Notes under the pieces: generated by a model
Database searches by the model: none
What the model saw: only the letters and a program-made list of their open reading frames with translations
What the model was told of the DNA's origin: nothing
Part shown: positions 57,595 through 64,000 of the stretch, in pieces
Position numbering within the stretch: the stretch's first letter is position 1
Layout of the letters: each line of letters opens with the position of its first letter
Translations under genes and position numbers: made by a program
Assembly (NCBI RefSeq): GCF_003935895.2
Contig: NZ_CP054057.1
Coordinates: 62,001-126,000 of the forward strand
Reading direction: 5' to 3'
Length of the DNA: 64,000 nucleotides
Source of the DNA: Scandinavium goeteborgense
GTDB taxonomy: Bacteria; Pseudomonadota; Gammaproteobacteria; Enterobacterales; Enterobacteriaceae

Positions 57595-58620
57595 TTAAAC
57601 GTTCATTATTGGTGCACAGTATTCCTGGTCTTTTGCCAATAGTGCCCACACAATCCGCGCATTTTTATTAGCCAATGCTACCGAAGCAATGTTGTTATTC
57701 CGGCGTGCCAGTAATCGACTGGCCCATCCCGATACAACATCCTGTTTACGTTTGACCGACTGCAACACAGCCCTGGCACCGTGAATGAGTAAGGTTCGTA
57801 AATAAATATCGCCTCGTTTGCTTATCCCGGGCAAGAGTTGTTTGCCACCACTTGAATGCTGACGTGGAACCAGTCCTGACCAGGCTGCCAACTGTCGGCT
57901 ATTTTCGAAATTGCTGGCGTTGCCGATAGTCGCAATTAGTGCGGTGGCGGTGATCGGGCCAATGCCCGGGATCTTGCTGATACGCTTGCATAGCGCATTT
58001 TGGCGGTAGCACTGCTCAATCTGCTTGTCGAGCGTAGCGATGACATCGAACAGATATGCCATAGGGTGCTGTAACAGACTCAGCTGTACACGGAACAGAG
58101 ATGGCAACGAGTTATCAGCATCTTCCAGGATCTCAGGTAACTGTAGCTGTAGCTGCTGGATCCCCCGGGGTACGACGATGCCAAATTCAGCCAATAGTCC
58201 CCGAATTTGATTCGCCTGAGCGGTCTGTTGCTTGATGAAACTCTGACGACTCCGGTGAAGAGCCAATACGGCTTGCTGCTCAGGGGTCTTGACCGGCACG
58301 AACCGCATGTTGGGTCGTGTGACGGCTTCGCAAATAGCCTCTGCGTCTGGAGCATCATGCTTATTGGTTTTGACATAGGGTTTGACGAACTGAGGGGCCA
58401 TCAGCTTGACGTTATGGCCCATCGACATGAGTTTGCCGGCCCAGAAGTGGGCAGAAGCACAGGCTTCCATACCGATCAAACATGGAGGGATGTTGGCAAA
58501 AAATGAAAGCATTTTTGCTCGTTTGAATTGCTTGTTGAACAACCGCTTGCCGTGTTCGTCAATGCCGTGGACCTGGAAAACTTCTTTTGCCAAATCGATG
58601 CCGATAGTCTTAACGTTCAT
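57595..58620 (-). CDS. IS110-family transposase
   Basis: 341 residues from MNVKTIGIDLAKEVFQVHG at 58620. DEDD N-terminal domain: first Asp in GIDLAK, Glu in GMEACASAHFWAG, KTNKHDAPDAEAICEAV with the remaining Asp residues; C-terminal transposase_20 with IPGIGPITATALIATIG and the catalytic Ser in AAWSGLVPRQHSSGGK. Intact and distinct from the broken IS110 at 46370. Element ends not determined. Confidence 0.92.
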   Translation of the reverse strand: MNVKTIGIDLAKEVFQVHGIDEHGKRLFNKQFKRAKMLSFFANIPPCLIGMEACASAHFWAGKLMSMGHNVKLMAPQFVKPYVKTNKHDAPDAEAICEAVTRPNMRFVPVKTPEQQAVLALHRSRQSFIKQQTAQANQIRGLLAEFGIVVPRGIQQLQLQLPEILEDADNSLPSLFRVQLSLLQHPMAYLFDVIATLDKQIEQCYRQNALCKRISKIPGIGPITATALIATIGNASNFENSRQLAAWSGLVPRQHSSGGKQLLPGISKRGDIYLRTLLIHGARAVLQSVKRKQDVVSGWASRLLARRNNNIASVALANKNARIVWALLAKDQEYCAPIMNV

Positions 58621-58789
58621 GATGGCCGCTCCGCTCAGGTAGTGACGATTTATCACCCACTGTGGCACAAGATGTAGGGGGCGACCATTCCATTAACAAA
58701 GCCCAATGGCGGTTGTATCCGGAGCAGCGAAGCTGCCGGGAATCCGGCAGAGGAATTATCATACATCCCTCTGGCCGGTATCCCTGATA

Positions 58790-59944
58790 CTAATTGTTAA
58801 TACGCGAATAGCTATCCCATGTTGCGATAGCAATCAGAATGATCGTTTCCAATGTGTTGACCATTAACAAATCTGTTAAAAACATAATGGGAATTAATAG
58901 AATGAATCCAAATATACCAACCAGGTGTGATAAAGGATAGCGGCCATATACAAGTCGTTTATAGATGGCGTTGGTCAGTATGTAAATCACTGGCCCTGAC
59001 AGTAATACAGTAGCCGTTATTGCTTTTATTCGCTGGTCCGGGTAGCCAATAACCAGCTCGTTTGCCACTGCACAGATGATTATTGCACCGATAAGGATAA
59101 CGTGAATGTAATGGAAATAAGATCCCATCAGCCCTGGGTTATCCGTATTTGTTATGGCGTGACTTCCAGCCTTGCTACTGGTATCAAAATATATCCACCA
59201 CATAGCAAGACTGCCCGTGAAGGAAATCAGTGCGGCGATAATGGTAGGAGGACCCCATACATCTAGTTCGCTCAATGTTGCACCAGTAGTGAGTATACTC
59301 TCGCCAAGCGCTACGATAACAAATAGCTGGCAGCGTTCAGCGAGGTGATGTCCTTCAATTTTCCACTCTTCATGGCTCACTGACTTTCCTAGCAGAGGCA
59401 GCCGGAACCCGAGCATAGGGGATACGTATTCACACAGAACAGCGATCGCCCATAAAACCAGCCGAGTATTATCATATGTCAGTCCTCCTGCAAGCCAGAA
59501 TATCGCTGAGATTACCAGCCAGCCCAAAATACGCTGAAAATTTTTCTTGAGTGGTTCATCCCGGTCAAGTAAAAAAAGCACGAAGACTGTACGTCCAACT
59601 TGAATGGTTATGTAGGCGAGTGCAAAAACAAGCCCGCGTCCTTCGAACGCATCAGGAATTCCAGCTGCAAAAATGAGGCTAGAAAGCATGAGGAAAAATA
59701 ATAGTAGACGGATTTTCCGTGTGTCAGGATCAAACCAGTTAGTAACCCATGCAGTATATTGCCATGCGAGCCACGCAGCGAACCACAGAATCAGGGTCTG
59801 AAGTGCCCCAATCAAAGTTAGATGATGAAGCAGGTAATGGGATAGTTGTGTTACAGCAAAAACATAAATCAGATCGAAGAATAATTCAGAAAATGAAACG
59901 TTAGCACTTATTCCATTGCGTAGACGAAGAAAACTTTTAGGCAT
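58790..59944 (-). CDS. LtrA-family membrane protein (low-temperature requirement A)
   Basis: 384 residues with about eleven hydrophobic segments. FSELFFDLIYVFAVTQLSHY near residues 18-37 and HHLAERCQLFVIVALGESIL near 198-217 are typical of LtrA proteins. The biochemical role of this family is not known; the name comes from a Listeria cold-growth phenotype. Separate from its neighbours; the N-terminus MPKSFLRLRNG fits the usual start. Confidence 0.85.
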   Translation of the reverse strand: MPKSFLRLRNGISANVSFSELFFDLIYVFAVTQLSHYLLHHLTLIGALQTLILWFAAWLAWQYTAWVTNWFDPDTRKIRLLLFFLMLSSLIFAAGIPDAFEGRGLVFALAYITIQVGRTVFVLFLLDRDEPLKKNFQRILGWLVISAIFWLAGGLTYDNTRLVLWAIAVLCEYVSPMLGFRLPLLGKSVSHEEWKIEGHHLAERCQLFVIVALGESILTTGATLSELDVWGPPTIIAALISFTGSLAMWWIYFDTSSKAGSHAITNTDNPGLMGSYFHYIHVILIGAIIICAVANELVIGYPDQRIKAITATVLLSGPVIYILTNAIYKRLVYGRYPLSHLVGIFGFILLIPIMFLTDLLMVNTLETIILIAIATWDSYSRINN

Positions 59945-61122
59945 TATTATTACCAGCTTGAAACATGATTATTTCCCTTCTTTATTTTCCCATGTTCCAA
60001 CCTGAATCATCAATGGTCGGAATGCTCCTGGTACTAACGTTCGGGAAACAGAGTTATGAGTATCGGAGAGCATTGTTACGTTATCAGCGCAGTAAATTTA
60101 TGATTTCTGGTGTCGCTCATTTTCTACGACTTTCATTAATAAATGATAAGTTAATAGTGCTGTCAGGCCAGCTACAATTGTAAGGAAAGATAATATTTTC
60201 TGACGAGACTTCGCACCTTTTAGTCAGGAGGGACAGTGGCTTAATACGCCGGTAAGGTGTATGCAGGCGCCAGATGCCGCTACCTTTGTCGCAGGAGCTG
60301 AACGGCGCCGGTAGCGCGGCGTAGCCGCCCCAGATGCTACATATCACGCAGACCCGCCCCCTTCCCTGCACGACATTACGATATTAACGCGACGCTGGAG
60401 CCTTTGTGCGCGGTCGGAGTGACCACAGCAAGGCGAAGCCGCAGATGGGGTGTATCTCCGCGTTAGCGAGCCGTGAGGCCGCTTACGAGCGTGTCACTCA
60501 TTTCTTCAGCGAAGCTACTTACAGCGACACCATATTATAGTTACAACATCCATCATTAAAAGCGATGCAGTTCCGGCCCGTAGGGCCGGGGCGGCGGGGC
60601 TTTTCAGTGGTCGGGGGCAGCGCTAAGGTTTCAAATTTGCACGGGACCGGTGTTTAGTGACGCCTGGACGTATGTTGTAACTATGTTCTGCCGCATCCGC
60701 CGGTGGCGGATTTGTCCAATCCCTCAAAGCTCACAGGCGTCACTGTGGTCTTCTCACTATTCTGTTCTCACTGCCCCATGCGTTAGCGTGGGGTGCTAAC
60801 TCTGTCGTTCTCTGAACGGCGTGGCTGTTCCGGCTGCAGCAAGTGAAGTCCTCTGTGTTGTTTTCCACAGTGTTTACGGAGATAAGGGATCTCCCTGAAA
60901 CGAAGTGAACAGGGATAAAAGAAGGGGGTTAAGAATAAATTGCGGAATCTCCTTTACTCATTTGTGGGTTTCTTCGCTTATTCGTTTGCGGATTTCTGTT
61001 CATAACTCACTGTCACGGTGTCGATATTCGTGTGTAAAGTCCATTCCTGGACCTTTGAGCAAAAAAAGAGTCCTGCGGTGGTTAAATTCGCGCCGTTTCA
61101 ATAGATGACAGGAAACACAAAC
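59945..61122. other. Long non-coding region, plasmid-like in character
   Basis: No supported ORF over 1.1 kb. The sequence is GC-rich with many short hairpins and repeated GCGAAGC/GTTAGCGA words, which resembles maintenance or leading regions of enteric plasmids. I cannot assign an origin. Confidence 0.4.
60573..60589. other. Perfect GC-rich hairpin
   Basis: CCGGCCC-GTA-GGGCCGG, 7-bp stem with 3-nt loop, followed by GGCGGCGGGGCTTTTC. May be a terminator or part of a replication/regulatory structure. Confidence 0.55.
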
Positions 61123-61138
61123 AGCCCCCGGAGGGGCT
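61123..61138 (-). terminator. Terminator after the 93-residue ORF
   Basis: AGCCCC-CGGA-GGGGCT; on the minus strand it lies 30 bp after the stop of the gene at 61168 and is followed by GTTTGTGTTT; on the + strand by TTTCGTTG. Confidence 0.6.
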
Positions 61139-61167
61139 TTCGTTGAGTTATTCGAAGGGTTGTTTCG

Positions 61168-61449
61168 CTAAGAAGGCGATGCCTCGAACAACTTCAGCTG
61201 GTAGAGGCGCTGAATGGCCAGCTGCTCAAGTCGTTCTGACGTGCACCAATATGCCTCGTCAGGGGGCATGGTCTTTAAGATGGACTTGCTCATCTCATAC
61301 ACCTGGCTGTCACGGGGAAGCCGGGCAAGGCGGTTGGCTCGTTTGCGCTCGGCACCTTTCTTACGGCGAAACTTCAGGGCGGCCAGGGTGCAGTTTTCTG
61401 CCCAGCGGCGTCTGGCGTGCGCAGGAGAGATATCTTCACCGTCATGCAT
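61168..61449 (-). CDS. Basic hypothetical protein, plasmid-type
   Basis: 93 residues from ATG 61449 (MHDGEDISPAHARRRWAENC). Very rich in arginine and lysine in the middle (KFRRKKGAERKRANRLARLP), suggesting nucleic-acid contact, with a helical C-terminus. I recall similar small ORFs on enteric plasmids but cannot name it. Its upstream region was replaced by acetyltransferase sequence at about 61450, so the promoter may be lost. Confidence 0.5.
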   Translation of the reverse strand: MHDGEDISPAHARRRWAENCTLAALKFRRKKGAERKRANRLARLPRDSQVYEMSKSILKTMPPDEAYWCTSERLEQLAIQRLYQLKLFEASPS

Positions 61450-61810
61450 AAGTCCAAGCTTGATTATCGACCCCGAACAATGGGCCAATCACATGAAGGA
61501 TCTGCGCCCCTTTGTTGTTGAAGTGGATGGTGAAATAGCTGGATATGCAGATGTTCAGCCAAATGGGTACATTGACCATTTCTTTGTCTCGGGAACATAC
61601 CCGAGACAGGGAGTAGGAACACTACTGATGAATTGTATTCATGAAGAAGCTAGACAACTTGGAATTGGTGAACTTACTCCAAATGTGAGTAAGGCTGCGG
61701 AAGAGTTCTTTCTACGGCACGGCTTTCATGTAGTGGAACGGGGTTTTCCTGTCCGTCGTGGCGTGACACTACAAAATGCACTGATGCGGAAATATTTGGC
61801 GAAACAATAG
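61450..61810 (+). pseudogene. GNAT acetyltransferase lacking its N-terminus
   Basis: The frame from about 61450 reads IIDPEQWANHMKDLRPFVVE, GEIAGYADVQPNGYIDHFFV, then PRQGVGTLLMNCIHEEA, the acetyl-CoA-binding Q/RxxGxG/A motif, and FFLRHGFHVVERGFPVRRGV. About 115 residues remain of ~155. The open frame to its left is antisense to the 61168 gene, so the junction near 61450 marks a fusion or deletion. Confidence 0.75.
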
Positions 61811-61875
61811 AAAGCTGGCTGAGAGAAGTATTGACCTTTTCGCCTGATTGAAATCACTCAATACAGAAAACCATC

Positions 61876-61913
61876 ATAACGTACAATATTTTCCGTTTCC
61901 CAAACGGAGCCCT
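61876..61913. repeat. Tn3-family inverted-repeat remnant
   Basis: CATAACGTACAATATTTTCC followed by GTTTCCCAAACGGAGCCC, a diverged copy of the IR at 62500-62535 in opposite orientation. It ends the segment holding the truncated acetyltransferase. Confidence 0.6.
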
Positions 61914-62008
61914 ACTACACCGTTCTGGGCGATATGAACCCACCATCCATCGTGTCTTGCTATCCAGTCATACCGGAGAACGGGTTTCAATCGTGACACC
62001 GTCACGTT

Positions 62009-62496
62009 TCAACCAGCCTGAATTCTACAGCGCCTCCCGGATGATACTGGCCAGAGGCTTCTGTTCACGATGTCCAGTCCAAACCCGGCTGCTGTAAGGC
62101 AGCTCACATTCATAGCTTTGCTCTGCCCTGTGTCTTGCCGACTTTCAGGTACTGAAGGCGCCACCTGGCAATCAATCGTCACAGGGATGAGGGAGATATG
62201 ATTCAGCTTCGCAAAATCAGTCACAACGCCGGCCAGCAACACATCGATAGGATCACAGAAATAGAACAGGCCATACTCCTGAGCCATTTCACTTATAGCA
62301 GATTGGGTCCCGGGTTTGAACATACGGGGCCATGCTGTTGTAGTGCGGGTACTCCAGGTTGTAATACAGTCGGGGTGTTGCAGCTGCGCGGCCGCGAATG
62401 ACTGTCTGAACATCGGTCCCCGATCGGTCCAAAACATCTGCAATCGAAGATATGTCGCGGTGTTATCTGCAGTGGGGTACAAAATGGCGCGGTTAA
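62009..62496 (-). pseudogene. traF: traF remnant of an F-type conjugation system
   Basis: On the minus strand TADNTATYLRLQMFWTDRGP corresponds to the mid part of TraF (pilus assembly), then after a frame change SEMAQEYGLFYF, CDPIDVLLAGVVTDFAK, HISLIPVTIDCQVAPSVPES, RQDTGQSKAMNV as in the TraF thioredoxin-like half (GLSVIPVSVDG, PDSRTDQGQA in F). At least two frameshifts. The 5' end is cut by the Tn3-type IR at 62500. Confidence 0.6.
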
Positions 62497-62499
62497 CGC

Positions 62500-62535
62500 G
62501 GTCCGCTTGGAAAACGGAAAATATCCTACGCTAAG
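62500..62535. repeat. Tn3-family terminal inverted repeat
   Basis: GGTCCGCTTGGAAAACGGAA followed by AATATCCTACGCTAAG, the conserved Tn3-family end, directly abutting the tnpA stop codon as normal for these transposons. Confidence 0.85.
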
Positions 62536-63300
62536 CCTGTTTTTTGTACAGGATACTATTCACTGAGCGTAATGCGCGGTATTTACCCTGTCTCAGTTTC
62601 AGGTTTGTTCGCCAGACGTAATCCCCGCTCAGGTTGATATGTTCCCATCCCAGTGGTGACAGATGGGTAATCAGTTGCTCATTAATCGGGATACCTTTCC
62701 GTCTCAAAGAATCTATCGCTCTTTCTATATATACCGTATTCCATAGTGAGATCGCCGCAGTCAGCAATGTCAGACCGCTGGCTCGATAGCTCTGATTCTC
62801 CAGCTGGTGCATAAAGACCGCTCGGGCAAGGGCATTGCGAGCCTCACCTTTATTCAGCCCCCCCTGTACGCGTCGACGCAGTGTAGGGTCCCTGAACCAG
62901 TCCAGCATAAACAATGACCTTTCGATACGCCCAATCTATCTCAGCGCCTTTGCCAGACCCATTCTGTTTCAGATAGCTTGCCAGACGCAGGACCTCATTC
63001 CAGTGGGTTTCAATTTCCTTTAGATTCAGGCTGGTTGCGGAGATGATTGACTGAAGCCCCGGATACAACTCAGTTTTTCCATGAATAAACAACCATTTGT
63101 CATGAAGATCCCGGATCCTTGGCGCAAAAGCGAATCCGAGCAGATGCATTAGCGCGAAAACATGATCAGTGAAACCTGCGGTGTCGGTGTAATGCTCTGT
63201 AATTTCCAGATCAGTTTCGTGGTACAGCAGACCATCAAGTACGTGGGTGGAGTCCCGTAACGGCAGCCAGTTCGCTGGAAAGTGCAGCCTGATCGTTATC
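62531..63300 (-). pseudogene. tnpA: Tn3-family transposase tnpA, C-terminal part with frameshift
   Basis: Reading from the right: [40 protein letters not shown] (catalytic Asp region), [20 protein letters not shown], then after a frameshift near 62900 [39 protein letters not shown] and the terminal [17 protein letters not shown]. About 250 of ~1000 residues remain. Only one end of the transposon is in the window. Confidence 0.88.
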
Positions 63301-63406
63301 CATGCAGGTGCATGAATCTATAAGAGATGAGTACGAGCAATAAAATGAAATCAGGCCGAGGCCAGCCCCGAAAATGCCAGTGGAGTGGAGATAGCGAGCG
63401 CCTGAA

Positions 63407-63853
63407 ATGTTGTTAATGGAGTTAAGAATATCAGCTCGAACGAGCAACAGGAGAGTTAATGAAGAAATCATTACAAGATTGTTGATATCACTAAATTATC
63501 AACCAGATAATCCGTTAATTGCATCAACAAACACTGAGAAATTAATTTACCTAGCAGTAAAATTCTAAGAATGGCTTTCAGTATTAATTAACAGCACCCC
63601 GCTAACTGAGACAGAGGAAAGTGTAAATACAGAATAATTAGTTTTTGTATGGCGAGATAATGAAAAGAATGGAATTACCGGAAACAATATAATAACACCA
63701 GAGAATCTCGCTAACGAGATTCGAGACTTAGCACGAATTTCTGACTGCAGCCTGAACGAAGAAACTTTGACAAGATCTCTGGATAGTTTTGGATATTACA
63801 GTCAACACATCCTTGAACAGAATGAAGATGCACAGGTGTTGAAAGTTCTTTGA
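63407..63853 (+). pseudogene. Degenerate ORF with two in-frame stops
   Basis: One frame reads MLLMELRISARTSNRR, SLNYQPDNPLIASTNTEKLI to TAA at 63566, continues EWLSVLINSTPLTETEES to a second TAA at 63638, then VFVWRDNEKNGITGNN and DCSLNEETLTRSLDSFGYYS to TGA at 63851. The uninterrupted protein-like character across two stops suggests a recently dead gene. No family recognised. Confidence 0.4.
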
Positions 63854-64000
63854 TTGGAGTTTGAAGGTTTTCTCAAATTAAAATAAAAGATGCTGAGTAC
63901 TCAACAAAACAAAAATATGACAACCTTTAAATACGGGCATAAGAAACCAGTTTTCATGACCCGTTTATTTATTCCTGTTCGTTAATAAAATGTTAGTTCT

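Noticed and set aside
59965..60183. 72-residue ORF after ltrA
   Set aside because: No ribosome-binding site, no recognisable family, composition as in surrounding non-coding DNA.
60905..61108. 67-residue ORF MNRDKRRG...
   Set aside because: Arginine-rich reading of a hairpin-rich non-coding stretch; no support for translation.
62009..62482. Intact 157-residue gene
   Set aside because: Only parts of the frame match TraF, with changes of frame in between; the 5' end is cut by a Tn3 inverted repeat.

Overview
The window looks like enterobacterial DNA, from an Enterobacter/Klebsiella/Citrobacter-type member of the Enterobacteriaceae. The evidence is an enteric-type T6SS cluster with VasL, an AcrAB-like pump, two IprA-like regulators, enteric IS families and a tRNA-Thr(UGU) of E. 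coli type. It is a mosaic: an intact secretion locus is followed by about 43 kb of accessory DNA with many complete or decayed insertion sequences and some plasmid remnants (F-type traF, istB, Tn3-family ends). I cannot tell from sequence alone whether the window is chromosomal or from a large plasmid.

1-20650: right part of a type VI secretion locus, all on the + strand. Order: a metalloprotease-like gene (cut by the window edge) with a lipoprotein and a small membrane protein; VgrG; a secreted/lipoprotein candidate; a lysozyme-like + LysM effector with a periplasmic immunity candidate; PAAR; an unassigned membrane protein; TssM; TssA; an orphan periplasmic protein; TssF, TssG, TssJ, TssE; a small unassigned protein; VasL; and a DNA-binding-like protein built of five exact 48-residue repeats. 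Baseplate and membrane-complex genes are GC-rich, while the effector/immunity genes are AT-rich, as expected for exchangeable cargo.

20683-27400: a truncated LysR gene and an intact old-yellow-enzyme gene lie on a 1671-bp segment that recurs at 55350-57020 with one base difference seen. Then come decarboxylase and IS remnants, a tRNA-Thr/tRNA-Gly pair, IS66 debris, a complete IS3-family element and small hypothetical genes.

27823-32564: a minus-strand operon, thiolase (phaA-like), acetoacetyl-CoA reductase (phaB-like), phosphate butyryltransferase (ptb) and butyrate kinase (buk), headed by an IprA/Crp-like regulator. No PHA synthase is present. Together the enzymes predict 2 acetyl-CoA to (R)-3-hydroxybutyrate with one ATP formed, which I consider the most interesting system here.

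32640-37430: IS graveyard (IS3, IS66, IS630, IS1) with two short tandem repeats and a 52-codon ORF.

37585-44639: a second IprA-like regulator, a SoxS/MarA-size AraC regulator, an AcrB-like RND pump with its AcrA-like adaptor but no outer-membrane channel, a small periplasmic protein and an MscS-type channel.

44857-47780: IS3, IS110 (frameshifted) and IS5 remnants.

48042-51825: an envelope-directed cluster: 24-aa membrane peptide, DUF417/RclC-like membrane protein, periplasmic beta-propeller (lactonase-like), secreted bicupin, DUF302-like protein and DUF1471/YhcN-like protein. A stress role is suggested by family only.

51841-64000: a nested pair of IS3 elements ending in three copies of a 40-bp IS terminus, a YkgJ-like fragment, istB remnant, second copy of the old-yellow-enzyme segment, a Tn3-derived miniature element, IS110, an LtrA-family membrane protein, non-coding plasmid-like DNA, a truncated acetyltransferase, a traF remnant and a decayed Tn3-family tnpA.
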